In this document: in pieces, positions 53,192 to 61,895 of the stretch | How the letters are laid out: each line of letters opens with the position of its first letter | Numbering within the stretch: position 1 is the stretch's first letter | Origin: Streptomyces djakartensis | Lineage (GTDB): Bacteria > Actinomycetota > Actinomycetes > Streptomycetales > Streptomycetaceae | Length of the DNA stretch: 64,000 bases | Reading direction: 5' to 3' | Assembly: GCF_014651075.1 (NCBI RefSeq) | Contig: NZ_BMWE01000016.1 | Span: 62,001 to 126,000 of the forward strand | The notes under the pieces: model-generated | Seen by the model: the letters and a program-made list of their open reading frames with translations, nothing else | Told to the model about the DNA's origin: nothing | Databases searched by the model: none | Position numbers and translations under genes: made by a program

Positions 53192-54304
53192 TCACGCCGG
53201 GCTGGGCGTGGCCCGGCCCCGCCAGCCCTCGGCCGGTGTCAGCGGAACGGGGGCGGGCACCTCCGCCGACGTCGTCAGCTCGATACGCCGTCCCTCGACC
53301 GCCGAGCGGAGCAGCGCGGTCATCGTGTCCAGTACGTGCAGGGCGAGTTCGCCGTTCGCCCGCTGTCCGCCCGCGGCGACGAAGTCGAGCAGCCCGACAC
53401 CCCGTGCCCCGTCCTCGTACCCCGCCGACACCGGGAGCGTGTGCCAGCGTGTGCCGCCCAGCGGGTGGAGCCGTACCTCGCCGTCGAAACGGTTCGGGTC
53501 GGGGACCGACAGGGTCGCCGTCTCACCGTGGACCTCGATCGGCGCGGCCGTGGTCGCCACACCGTCGAAGCTCGTCGTGATGGTGGTCAGCGTCCCGTTC
53601 GCGTGCTCCAGCACCCCGGAGACATGACTGTCCACCTCGACCGGTATGCGCTCGCCCGCGCGCGGCCCGGAACCGATGACACGCTCGCCGCGCAGCCTCC
53701 CGGCAGCCCCGGTCACCGCGCGCACCGGTCCCAGCAGATGGACCAGAGCCGTGAGGTAGTACGGGCCCATGTCCAGCAGCGGGCCACCGCCGGCGGTGTA
53801 GTAGAAGTCGGGCTGCGGGTGCCAGCGCTCGTGGCCCGGGGTGACCATCATGGCCGAGGCGAACAGGGGGCGTCCGATGCTCCCGGCCTCCACCGCCGCC
53901 CGGGCCGTCTGAACGCCCGTGCCAAGGACGGTGTCCGGCGCGCACCCGATGCCCACGCCTGCCTTCGCGGCGGCGTCGACGACGGTGTGCGCGTCGGCGA
54001 GCGTGGTGGCGAGCGGCTTCTCCCCGTAGACGTTCTTGCCGTGGCCGACGGCGCCGAGGGCGATCGCGGCGTGCGCGGCAGGGGTGGTGAGGTTCAGGAC
54101 CGTGTCCACGTCCGGGCTGCTCAGCAACTCCTCGACCGGCAGCGCCCGGACGCCCGGCAGCCTGGCGGCGACCGCCGCCGACCGGGAGGCGTCCAGGTCG
54201 GCGACCGCGGTGACCCGTACGGCGGAGCGGCCGGTGAGCGTGTCGAGGTACGCGCGGGAGATCACTCCGAGCCCTACGACTCCGATGCGGTGCGCGTCGC
54301 CCAC
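53192..54304 (-). CDS. Gfo/Idh/MocA family oxidoreductase
   Basis: A 370-residue NAD(P)-dependent dehydrogenase. The Rossmann loop is 'IGVVGLGVISRAYLDTL', followed by 'VDTVLNLTTPAAHAAIALGAV' and the catalytic 'KNVYGEKPLATTLADAHT' (EKP). The substrate domain contains 'LLDMGPYYLTALVHLLGP'. It oxidises a sugar, inositol or related polyol. GTG at 54304 has GAGAGGGG upstream and overlaps the ThuA-like gene by 31 bp, so the two are translated together. It ends 5 bp from the convergent ligase gene. Confidence 0.92.
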   Translation of the reverse strand: MGDAHRIGVVGLGVISRAYLDTLTGRSAVRVTAVADLDASRSAAVAARLPGVRALPVEELLSSPDVDTVLNLTTPAAHAAIALGAVGHGKNVYGEKPLATTLADAHTVVDAAAKAGVGIGCAPDTVLGTGVQTARAAVEAGSIGRPLFASAMMVTPGHERWHPQPDFYYTAGGGPLLDMGPYYLTALVHLLGPVRAVTGAAGRLRGERVIGSGPRAGERIPVEVDSHVSGVLEHANGTLTTITTSFDGVATTAAPIEVHGETATLSVPDPNRFDGEVRLHPLGGTRWHTLPVSAGYEDGARGVGLLDFVAAGGQRANGELALHVLDTMTALLRSAVEGRRIELTTSAEVPAPVPLTPAEGWRGRATPSPA

Positions 54305-54984
54305 AGCATGCCCCTCTCGATGATGGTGCGGACGTTGGTGTTCTCGAGGACGTCGACGCTGTGCCCCGGCGTCGTCACCACGATCCGCCCGGCGCCCCAC
54401 CGGCGGGTCCAGACCGCGGGTGAGGTGACCGGCCGGTGCCAGGGCTCCCACGGCCGGGTGGGATGCGTGGTGGTGGCCAGGACGTCGATGAGGTCGTCGT
54501 GGAGCACCCAGTACTGCTCGGTGCACAGCTCGAAGTCCTGGAGGCCCGCGGTGACGGGGTGTTCGCGTCCGGCCTCGGTGAGACTGATGGTGTGCGGCAG
54601 GAAGTTGTCCTCCGCTTCGCCCCGGCGCTCGCACGGTTCCTTGCCCGGGTGGGTGGCGAACTGGCCCCCCACCAGGTGCAGATAGTCGGAGGACGCGCGG
54701 AACGAGTCGGCGATGCCGCCGTGCCAGCCGGTGAAACCGGTGCCGGCCACGACCGCGGCACTCAGCCCCGTCAGCTGCTCACGCGTGATCTGCGACATCG
54801 TGACGCACTGCACGACGAGGTCGGTACCGGCCATGACGGCGGCGTCCGCGTAGACGTCGGTCGACTCCTCGACCCGGACGGCATAGCCGTTGTCCCGGAG
54901 GAAGGGCAGGAAGAGTTCCGTCGCCTCGACCGGCTGGTGCCCCTCCCAGCCGCCACGCACCACAAGGGCATTCTTCGGCGTCAT
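54274..54984 (-). CDS. ThuA-like (class I amidotransferase fold) protein
   Basis: A 236-residue ThuA domain: 'NALVVRGGWEGHQPVEATEL', 'AAVVAGTGFTGWHGGIADSF' (GWHGG signature), 'LVGGQFATHPG', 'EAGREHPVTAGLQDF' and 'YWVLHDD'. ThuA proteins are needed for trehalose and other sugar catabolism, in which a partner Gfo/Idh/MocA enzyme oxidises the sugar. That partner directly follows and overlaps. GAGGT precedes the ATG at 54984. The sugar is unknown. Confidence 0.9.
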   Translation of the reverse strand: MTPKNALVVRGGWEGHQPVEATELFLPFLRDNGYAVRVEESTDVYADAAVMAGTDLVVQCVTMSQITREQLTGLSAAVVAGTGFTGWHGGIADSFRASSDYLHLVGGQFATHPGKEPCERRGEAEDNFLPHTISLTEAGREHPVTAGLQDFELCTEQYWVLHDDLIDVLATTTHPTRPWEPWHRPVTSPAVWTRRWGAGRIVVTTPGHSVDVLENTNVRTIIERGMLWATRTASES

Positions 54985-55035
54985 AGGGACCTCACTATGC
55001 GCCGGGCGCCCGCGCTCACGAAAGGGGCCGGCGCC

Positions 55036-55890
55036 TCACGAAAGTTTCGCCTCGGCGGCCCGTGCGCCGACCGTCCAGCACGCCGCGGTGAAGCGGACGC
55101 CGGATCCCTCCACGAAGGGGTCGAAGGCCGCCCGGACCGCCTGGACGATCCGGGCGCGGGTCTGCTCGTCCTCCACCTCGGGCAGGAACATGCCGAGTGG
55201 GCCGAGCCGGGTGAAGTAGCGGGCCAGCTCCCTCTCGGGCAGGGTGCAGACCGCGTCGACCGGCCGGATGTCGACGTCGGTCCACCCGCTCCCGGAGAGG
55301 ATGCCGCGGATCCTGTCCGGGTCCGCGAAGGCGAACTGGCCCGGTTCGTCCGGCCGGCGGGCGGGCAGGTCCGGCAGGAACGGCCTGGCGGCGCGCTCGG
55401 CCGTGGTCATGAACGGGTTCTCGTCCGGGCCGCGCCAGACCACGAACCGGAGCGCGGCCTCGTCCCGCACGGCCCTGCGCAGATTCGCGAAAGCCCGTAC
55501 GGGGTCGTCGAAGAACATGACACCAAAACGCGAGACGACGGCGTCGAAGGCACCGGGCTCGAACGCGTGCTCCTGCGCGTCGGCGCGGACGAAGGACGCC
55601 GGTACGCCCTCCTGCTCGGACCACGCCCGCGCGGCGTCGATCATCGGGCCGGAGATGTCGACCCCGACGCAGTGGCCGACGCGTCGGGCGACGGCCCGTG
55701 TGACGCCGCCCGTGCCACAGCCCACGTCGAGCACACGGCCGGCCCGCTCCGAGGCCACGGCCTCGACGAGCAGGTGCTCGAAGGGCCGGAACATCTCGTC
55801 CAGCACCGCCTGGAGGTCGACCCAGGCGTGTCCGGCGCGCCCGTTCCAGCGAGCGGCCTGTTCGTCGTCGGTCCTGCGCTCGGCGTCCAT
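55036..55890 (-). CDS. Class I SAM-dependent methyltransferase
   Basis: A 284-residue methyltransferase: motif I 'GRVLDVGCGTGGVTRAVARR' near residue 51, 'GVDISGPMIDAARAWSEQ', 'FDAVVSRFGVMFFDDPVRAF' and 'LRFVVWRGPDENPFM'. It belongs to the UbiE-like general methyltransferases, acceptor unknown. ATG at 55890 follows GGAGAAGGAGA. It is divergent from a MerR regulator, and the SoxR-box-like dyad between them has the features of a MerR-type promoter for this gene. Confidence 0.9.
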   Translation of the reverse strand: MDAERRTDDEQAARWNGRAGHAWVDLQAVLDEMFRPFEHLLVEAVASERAGRVLDVGCGTGGVTRAVARRVGHCVGVDISGPMIDAARAWSEQEGVPASFVRADAQEHAFEPGAFDAVVSRFGVMFFDDPVRAFANLRRAVRDEAALRFVVWRGPDENPFMTTAERAARPFLPDLPARRPDEPGQFAFADPDRIRGILSGSGWTDVDIRPVDAVCTLPERELARYFTRLGPLGMFLPEVEDEQTRARIVQAVRAAFDPFVEGSGVRFTAACWTVGARAAEAKLS

Positions 55891-55942
55891 GCTCGTGATT
55901 CTCCTTCTCCTTGACCTCGTCGGATGCGGATGACAGCTTTCT

Positions 55943-55962
55943 ACTTCAAGCCGACTTGAGGT
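55943..55962 (-). promoter_or_regulatory. SoxR-box-like dyad, MerR-type promoter of the methyltransferase gene
   Basis: ACTTCAAGCCGACTTGAGGT is a 20-bp inverted repeat with one mismatch (minus strand ACCTCAAGTCGGCTTGAAGT). On the minus strand TTGACC overlaps its edge, and AAAGCT follows after a 19-bp spacer. A 19-20 bp spacer with the dyad inside it is the hallmark of MerR-activated promoters. It lies 7 bp before the MerR start codon and 53 bp before the methyltransferase start. Confidence 0.6.
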
Positions 55963-55969
55963 CAAGGTC

Positions 55970-56398
55970 ATGACGGAGCTGGACATCGCCGAAGTGGCGC
56001 AGCGCGCGGGGGTGCCCGCCTCGACGCTGCGGTTCTACGAGGAGAAGGGTCTGATCGTCTCCACCGGTCGGCGCGGTCTGCGCCGTCAGTACGACTCCGG
56101 TGTGCTGGAGCGCCTGGCGCTGATCGCGCTGGGACGGAGGGCCGGGTTCTCCCTCGACGAGATCGCGCACATGTTCGCGCCGGACGGCCGGCCGCGCATC
56201 GACCGGCGGATGCTGGCGGACCGGGCGGACGAACTCGACCGCAGGGTGCGTGAACTCGTCCTGCTGCGCGACTCCCTGCGGCATGCCGCCGCGTGCCCGG
56301 CGCCGAGTCATCTGGAGTGCCCCACGTTCCGCGGCCTTCTCGACGCGGCGGCGTCCGGCGGTGTCACCCGGCCGGGACGGCGGCCCCCCGGCCGCTGA
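55970..56398 (+). CDS. MerR family transcriptional regulator
   Basis: A 142-residue MerR protein: 'LDIAEVAQRAGVPASTLRFYEEKGLI' (helix-turn-helix and wing), 'RRQYDSGVLERLALIALGRRAGFSLDEIAHMF', then a dimerisation coiled coil and 'CPAPSHLECPTF' with two cysteines spaced C-x7-C. The cysteines may bind a metal or sense redox state, but the SoxR CX2CXCX5C set is not present. GAGG precedes the ATG. It is divergent from the methyltransferase gene and probably regulates it from the shared dyad. Confidence 0.9.
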   Translation: MTELDIAEVAQRAGVPASTLRFYEEKGLIVSTGRRGLRRQYDSGVLERLALIALGRRAGFSLDEIAHMFAPDGRPRIDRRMLADRADELDRRVRELVLLRDSLRHAAACPAPSHLECPTFRGLLDAAASGGVTRPGRRPPGR

Positions 56399-56460
56399 CC
56401 GGCCGGCAGCCCAGGCGTCGGCCTTGGTGCGACACCTCGGGGTGCGCGTCCATGTTCACG

Positions 56461-56470
56461 AAAAACGTTC
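56461..56470 (+). promoter_or_regulatory. LacI-type site AAAAACGTTC upstream of the 56549 LacI gene
   Basis: AAAACGTT at the -35 region of a promoter whose -10 is TATACT (56486-56491). The AACGTT core is shared with the sites at 61705-61716 and 61819-61830. It would allow autorepression by the LacI protein encoded 79 bp downstream. Confidence 0.6.
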
Positions 56471-56548
56471 TACATCCGGTCACGTTATACTTGCGGCGCC
56501 CGAGGAGACCATCGTCGTGCCTGGTCGCACGGCTGCGACAGCGAGGGG

Positions 56549-57616
56549 GTGGACGCCATCCCGGCACGCCCCGCCCGCATCCAGGACGTCGCGGCCGCCG
56601 CCGGCGTCTCGGTGTCCACGGTGTCGAACGTGCTCAACCGGCCCGAGCGCGTCAACGCACAGACCGCCGAGCGCGTCCGCACAGCGATCGCCGCACTCGA
56701 CTACGTCCCCCACCCGGGAGCCGCCGGCCTGCGCACCGGACGCGCCTGCGCGATCGGGCTGGTGCTGCCCGACGTGACCAATTCGTTCTATGCGCGCATC
56801 GCGAGGGGCGCCGCCGACGCGGCCTACGGCCACGGCTACTCCCTCGTCCTCTGCCACAGCGGGGACGCACCGGAGCGGGAGCAGGGCTACTTCAGCATGC
56901 TCGTGGAGCAGCGGGCCGTCGGTGTGGTCGTCGTGCCGCTCAGTGCCGACCCGGGCCGGCTGGCCAGGCTCCGCGAGCGGGGCATCCCACTCGTCCTCGC
57001 CGACCGCGCGATGCCCGACCGGGACGGCTGCTCGGCCTCCGTCGACGACATCGCCGGCGGCCGCATCGCCGTACAGCACCTCCTCGACAGCGGGGCGCGC
57101 GACATCCTCGTCGTCAACGGCGAGCGCGGCATACGCCAGTGCGCCGACCGGTACCAGGGAGCGCGGCAGGCCGTGCGCAGCCGGCGCGAGGCACACCTGG
57201 ACCAGGTCGTCGCCGAGCAGATGAGCGTCGCGTACGGCAAGAAGATCGCGGACGGGCTCGACGCCGTGCCCGACGGAGTGTTCTGCACCAACGACTTCCT
57301 CGCGGCGGGAGTGTGCCGGGGGCTCACCGAACGAGGCGTGCGCATCCCCGATGACGTGCAGGTGGTCGGCTACGGCGACCTCGACATCGCGAGCTTCGGG
57401 GCGACCACCCTGACGACGGTCCGGCAGCCGGTCGAGGACCTCGGCCGGGCCGCCGTCGAGATGCTCCTCGACGAGATCGAGGCCCGCGCGGAACACGCCC
57501 ACGAGACCCGCGTCTTCGCCCCCGGTCTCGTCCTGCGCGCCTCCACTCGACCGCCTTCCGCGCACCACGCCCCGCTCACCGGCACTGACAAGCGCTGCCG
57601 ATTCCCTGCGCCGTGA
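56549..57616 (+). CDS. LacI family transcriptional regulator
   Basis: A 355-residue LacI-type protein: helix-turn-helix 'RIQDVAAAAGVSVSTVSNVL' then 'NRPERVNAQTAERVRTAIAALDYVPHPGA', and a core with 'AIGLVLPDVTNSFYARIARGA', 'VPDGVFCTNDFLAAGVCRGL' and 'VVGYGDLDIASFGATTLTTVRQP'. GTG at 56549 is used. It converges on the GH106-like gene and is the likely repressor of the adjacent sugar locus, since AACGTT sites occur in front of itself, the hydrolase and the transporter. The ligand is a sugar released by the pathway. Confidence 0.9.
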   Translation: MDAIPARPARIQDVAAAAGVSVSTVSNVLNRPERVNAQTAERVRTAIAALDYVPHPGAAGLRTGRACAIGLVLPDVTNSFYARIARGAADAAYGHGYSLVLCHSGDAPEREQGYFSMLVEQRAVGVVVVPLSADPGRLARLRERGIPLVLADRAMPDRDGCSASVDDIAGGRIAVQHLLDSGARDILVVNGERGIRQCADRYQGARQAVRSRREAHLDQVVAEQMSVAYGKKIADGLDAVPDGVFCTNDFLAAGVCRGLTERGVRIPDDVQVVGYGDLDIASFGATTLTTVRQPVEDLGRAAVEMLLDEIEARAEHAHETRVFAPGLVLRASTRPPSAHHAPLTGTDKRCRFPAP

Positions 57617-57733
57617 TCCAAACGACAAGCCCTGAGCCTGTCCAGCGGATCAGGCGCGGGAAAGCGGCGGTGTCCGACGACGCAGACGGGCGTACCGAGC
57701 CCCGCGTTCTCGGTATGGCCCGCCGGACACCTC

Positions 57734-60700
57734 CTAGCCCGGGATCCTCAGCGTCACCGGCCCCAGCAGCCCCGACGACAGCTGCGAGTCGAACGCCCAG
57801 GCGGTCGGTGTGGCCTCCGCGAGATACGGCGCCAGCGTGCCGCGGACCGTCACCTCCAGCCGGACCGTACGCCCGGCGGCGCCGCGCAACGCAAAGCGGT
57901 AGGGCGCGCAGAACGCCTCCCCGGCGAACTCGCCGTCGACCGAGACCTCCACGCTGCCCCGCACCCGCCCCAGGTCCAGCACGGGATCCGCCCCCGGCGG
58001 CACCTCCACCACACGGGCGTACGTCACGCCCCCGCTCCAACCGCCCAGTCCCAGCTCCCGCCAGTCACCCAGCGGCAGCGGCGCCGGTACGGTGCGGGCA
58101 CGCACCGGTCCGGTCCAGGCGGATCCGCCCCGCAGGACCGCGGTCGGCTCGGTGACCACCTCGACACGAGTCGTCTCCGCGAGAGGCTGACGCAGTCTCA
58201 GTACCGGTCCCTCCAGGCTGATTTCGGTGTCGGCCCCGACCGAAACCCGGGCGTCCAGCGCCAACGGCAGGCCGAGCGACGCCGTTCCCGCCGGCACCGT
58301 GAAGCGGAAGCGTTGCGGCACCGCGTGGACGTCGTCCGTCGACCGGGCGGCCCACACGGCACCCCCCAGCACCGGCGCGCCGGTCAGCCATGCCGTGTCC
58401 GGCAGCGGGTGCGACCGCACCACGGCGTGGCAGTGCTGCAACTCGCCCCGCCTGCGCCGGTCCTCGACCGTCCGGCCGTGCCAGCCGCCCGCCGAGGCCT
58501 CCCATCCGGCACCGCTGACCAGGGCCGTCACCTCGGTCCCGGAACACACCACCATGTCCACGAAGACCGCGTCCCGGGCGTCGGCGGTGTCGGCCACCAC
58601 CTCCAGGGTGTGCGGTCCCGCCCCGAGCGCCGGTTCGTGGCGGAAGAACATCGGCACGGCGCCCCAGTCGGCCTCGTAGTACTCCACCTTCTCCTGCCGT
58701 GCCACGACATCCCCGTCGAGCAGCACGGTGACAGCCGAGGCCGCGCCGACGACCAGTACCGCCCGCGCACCCTCGCACGGGACGTGGATCCGCCCGCGAT
58801 ACGCCACCCGGCCGTCCGGCCGCACCCCGTCGGGCGGACGCATGAACCTCGGACGCGGCCCGAGTCCGCCCGGCGCCGACAGGCAGAAGAAGCTGCCCAG
58901 CGGTGTGTCCTCGACGGCCGAGATCGTCGAGGGCCTGCTCTGCGCGTCGGAGAGTTCGTACTCGAGCACGTTGCGGCCCCGGCTCACCGTGACCCGGGCG
59001 GAGGCCAGGTAACCGCCGCCGTCCGGGTGCAGTGGCTCGCCGTTCCACCACACGCGCTTGGCCGCCTCGGCGCCGACATGGAGTTCGGCGGGTCCCCGGT
59101 GGCCGGTCTCCACGATCGTCCGCACCCGGGCGGCCGTTGCGCGGACCGGCACGGGGACGCGCACGAACTCCTCGTTCACCAGCCCCTTCAGGCCCAGCAG
59201 CCCGCCGGGATCAGGGAGACCTCGGCTCGACGAGTACACGCCGACGTCCCAGCCCCCGTCCGGCGGAGTCAGGGGCGACTCGCCGGCCAGGACCCGTTCG
59301 GCGGCCTCGGCATCCAGCGGCTCGGGCACCTGACCGACGGGCACCGGGGGCAGGACGCGGACCCGGTTGCCGTAGGTGACCCGGGCCCGCTCCCACACCC
59401 CGCCCTCGGTCCAGTCCATGGACCAGATCTGCGGCTCGTCCACGGGGGATCCAGGCGGCAGCGCCAGATCGCCCCAGGCGTTGTCCATCGTGGGGACCAG
59501 CCTGCCCTCCCAGCCGGCCGAGACGTCGATCACCCGGGCGGCGCACTTGCGTTCCGGACGCTCCTGCGCCGGCCGGCCCTCACGCCACACGACCAGGGCC
59601 GCGGGAGCACCGTCCAGCGGCACCTCGACGGCCGAGGAAGCGCCGTCGCCGGAGACGGTGACCCGTGCGGGGGTGCGGGAGCCGGTCGCCGGGTTCCACA
59701 CCTCGGCCTCGGCGACCCCGGCCCGCACGGTCACGGACGAGGTGCCGCGGCCGTCGGCCACCGTGGCGGAACCGGTCCGCAGCGGATGCGCGCCGATCTC
59801 GGGGAAGGCCGACGTCACCAGCGCCACGGCCTCGTCGCCCTTCCGTCTGACGAGCAGCGGAACATCGGCCGTGGCGTACCCGGCCGCGTCGGCGACCGCC
59901 GCCGCGCCCGCGTCGGCGTCGGCCACCCGCTCCAGCCGGGGGTGTGCCACCAGGGCCGCCACCACCGAGTCGTCGCCGGACCGGCCGGAGGCCGTGGCGG
60001 GCGGGCGGCCCACCACGACGACCCGTCCGCCCGTGTCGAGCAGTCCGGTCAGCCGCCGCGCCGTCTCCTCCTCCAGCACGCTCGCCGACGGCAGCAGCAC
60101 CGCGGTGTACGCCAGGTCCCCGATCCGCAGGGCGCCCTCGGCCGTCCCGGCGCGCTGGACCGAGGCGTCGTCGACGATGTCGAAGGAGATGCCGTGCCGG
60201 TCCAGGGCGCCCACGCGCGGACCCAGCCAGTTGTTCGTGCCGCACAGGTCGAGGTAGTGGCGCTGCGTCTCGTCGGCCTCGGCGTGGCCGTCGCCCAGCC
60301 GGCCGTCGCCGAAGTGCTGGACCGGCGCGTCCAGCGGCACGAGGGCCTGCATGGTGGCGGTGGGGTGCAGCACCGCCACGTCGGCCGCGTAACCTCCCCA
60401 GGACATGATCGAGCAGATCCGGGCCACGGCCCGGGAGAACGCCGGGTACTGCTTCCAGTAGGGCTGGCGCCAGTCCGTGGACGGCGGCGCCCACTCGAAC
60501 CAGCCGCCCGCGGTGCCGAAGTAACTGGCGTGCGGGTTGTACAGGTTGGCGCCGCTGCGCAGGAACGGCAGCAGCCAGTGGTAGGTGTCCTCCAGCGTGC
60601 CGCCCCAGCCGGAGGAGTGGAACGCCTCGATCCACACCCGCTCGTGGCCGTAGAGGTGGGCCATGGAGGAGTGCACCTTGGCGTCGCCGTGATGGTCGCT

Positions 60701-61687
60701 GCCCGCGGCACCGTACCAGCGGTGGGTGCGGAAGTAGTCGGTGTAGATCTGCGTCGACTGGGCCGGGTAGCCCGCCCGCGCCGGATGGCTCTGGTCGCTG
60801 CCGAGCAGCATCCCGCGCTCCCGGTGCCATGCGGCCAGCGGCCGGAACAGGGCCTCTTCGGCCAGTTCCGCGCGGACCGCGTAGTAGTCGGCGCGGATCT
60901 TCGTCTCGGGGACGGTGGCGTCGGTGCCGAACAGGGCGGCAAGGTGGTCGAGCAGGTCGTAGCCGCGCCGGGTGCGGAACTCCTCGGGGAAGCGCCGGCT
61001 CCAGGCGTTCGTGGCGGGCAGTTCGTCCTGGAAGCTGCCCGCTATGACGGTGCCCAGGTGGCCGGGTACGCGCCGGTCGTACTCGTGGTGCACGGCGTCC
61101 ATCAGCAGGCCGACCGCGGCCGGGTCCAGGTAGTCGAACGCCGTGGGGACGGTGGTGACGAGCCGCACGCCGGGCCCGTCGGGGGCGTCGACGCGTACGG
61201 TGCCCGGACCGTCCGCGGCGAGGCCGAGGCGCCCGCCCCGTGCGGAGTACGCGCCCAGTGGGGTCTCGGCGTCCAGCAGGACGACGGCGCCCCCGGAGAC
61301 GGTGACGTCGCGGCAGCGCAACGCGCCACCCCGGGCCGACGGGTGACGTCGCGTCACATTGCCCTGTACGTTCGCGCCCGAGAAACCGAGCTGGTCGTAG
61401 AACCACAGGCGGGTGCCCAACTCCGCTGCGATCTCGCAGGCGTCGGTGAAGCGGGCCCACCACTCCTCACCGAACCAGACCGGATCGTCGGCCCGGGCGC
61501 CGAACGCCGGACCGGCCGGGGCCAGGTTGATCACGACGAGGTTGTGGACACCGCCCTTCGCGAACGCCCGCATCTGCCAGGCGAGCCGATCGCGGGTGAC
61601 CTTCGCGCCCGACCACCACCACAACGGCGTCGGCCCGAAGTCGCGGGGCGGGTTCTCGAACAGGTGCCGGAGCGCGGGGGAGATCAC
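57734..61687 (-). CDS. Large GH106-like glycoside hydrolase
   Basis: A 1317-residue protein. Residues 1-450 fit the GH106 (alpha-L-rhamnosidase) TIM-barrel: 'FGPTPLWWWSGAKVTRDRLAWQMRAFAKGG', 'LGTRLWFYDQLGFSGANVQGNV', 'GTVIAGSFQDELPATNAW' (acidic residues) and 'IEAFHSSGWGGTLEDTYHWLLPFL'. Middle and C-terminal parts carry beta-sandwich, galactose-binding-like domains ('LHVGAEAAKRVWWNGEPL', 'VEVSVDGEFAGEAFC'). No signal peptide is seen, so cytosolic processing of an imported oligosaccharide is likely. ATG at 61687 is 18 bp from the AAAACGTTTT operator. Confidence 0.85.
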   Translation of the reverse strand: MISPALRHLFENPPRDFGPTPLWWWSGAKVTRDRLAWQMRAFAKGGVHNLVVINLAPAGPAFGARADDPVWFGEEWWARFTDACEIAAELGTRLWFYDQLGFSGANVQGNVTRRHPSARGGALRCRDVTVSGGAVVLLDAETPLGAYSARGGRLGLAADGPGTVRVDAPDGPGVRLVTTVPTAFDYLDPAAVGLLMDAVHHEYDRRVPGHLGTVIAGSFQDELPATNAWSRRFPEEFRTRRGYDLLDHLAALFGTDATVPETKIRADYYAVRAELAEEALFRPLAAWHRERGMLLGSDQSHPARAGYPAQSTQIYTDYFRTHRWYGAAGSDHHGDAKVHSSMAHLYGHERVWIEAFHSSGWGGTLEDTYHWLLPFLRSGANLYNPHASYFGTAGGWFEWAPPSTDWRQPYWKQYPAFSRAVARICSIMSWGGYAADVAVLHPTATMQALVPLDAPVQHFGDGRLGDGHAEADETQRHYLDLCGTNNWLGPRVGALDRHGISFDIVDDASVQRAGTAEGALRIGDLAYTAVLLPSASVLEEETARRLTGLLDTGGRVVVVGRPPATASGRSGDDSVVAALVAHPRLERVADADAGAAAVADAAGYATADVPLLVRRKGDEAVALVTSAFPEIGAHPLRTGSATVADGRGTSSVTVRAGVAEAEVWNPATGSRTPARVTVSGDGASSAVEVPLDGAPAALVVWREGRPAQERPERKCAARVIDVSAGWEGRLVPTMDNAWGDLALPPGSPVDEPQIWSMDWTEGGVWERARVTYGNRVRVLPPVPVGQVPEPLDAEAAERVLAGESPLTPPDGGWDVGVYSSSRGLPDPGGLLGLKGLVNEEFVRVPVPVRATAARVRTIVETGHRGPAELHVGAEAAKRVWWNGEPLHPDGGGYLASARVTVSRGRNVLEYELSDAQSRPSTISAVEDTPLGSFFCLSAPGGLGPRPRFMRPPDGVRPDGRVAYRGRIHVPCEGARAVLVVGAASAVTVLLDGDVVARQEKVEYYEADWGAVPMFFRHEPALGAGPHTLEVVADTADARDAVFVDMVVCSGTEVTALVSGAGWEASAGGWHGRTVEDRRRRGELQHCHAVVRSHPLPDTAWLTGAPVLGGAVWAARSTDDVHAVPQRFRFTVPAGTASLGLPLALDARVSVGADTEISLEGPVLRLRQPLAETTRVEVVTEPTAVLRGGSAWTGPVRARTVPAPLPLGDWRELGLGGWSGGVTYARVVEVPPGADPVLDLGRVRGSVEVSVDGEFAGEAFCAPYRFALRGAAGRTVRLEVTVRGTLAPYLAEATPTAWAFDSQLSSGLLGPVTLRIPG

Positions 61688-61704
61688 TGAGGCGGCCCTT
61701 CCCC

Positions 61705-61716
61705 TAAAACGTTTTC
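61705..61716. promoter_or_regulatory. LacI-type operator TAAAACGTTTTC (GH106-like gene)
   Basis: Contains the perfect 10-bp palindrome AAAACGTTTT (61706-61715), just upstream of the GH106-like start on the minus strand. Its AACGTT core matches the site upstream of the LacI gene. A repressor here would block ribosome or polymerase access to the hydrolase. Confidence 0.75.
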
Positions 61717-61818
61717 AGACCGCCTTCACCGTAGGCGAGCTGGAAGGATCACGCCATATCCCGGGAGGGCGCGGCGGCAGTCCCGGCGGATGCGCCGATG
61801 TCCGCGCGACACCTTGTT

Positions 61819-61830
61819 GCAACGTTTTTC
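61819..61830 (+). promoter_or_regulatory. LacI-type site GCAACGTTTTTC upstream of the MFS gene
   Basis: An imperfect dyad with core AACGTT, 77 bp before the MFS transporter start on the plus strand. A CTATA -10-like motif (61836-61840) follows. With the sites at 56461 and 61705 it forms a consistent set for one regulator. Confidence 0.65.
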
Positions 61831-61895
61831 TCGCCCTATATTCGCTGCGACCAGGCCCCCGGAACCGCGATGTCACCAGACGACGGAGTCGCATC

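Noticed and set aside
55015..55044. Repeated CTCACGAAAG 20 bp apart near the end of the methyltransferase gene
   Set aside because: Only two short copies, one of them partly coding. Not distinguishable from chance.
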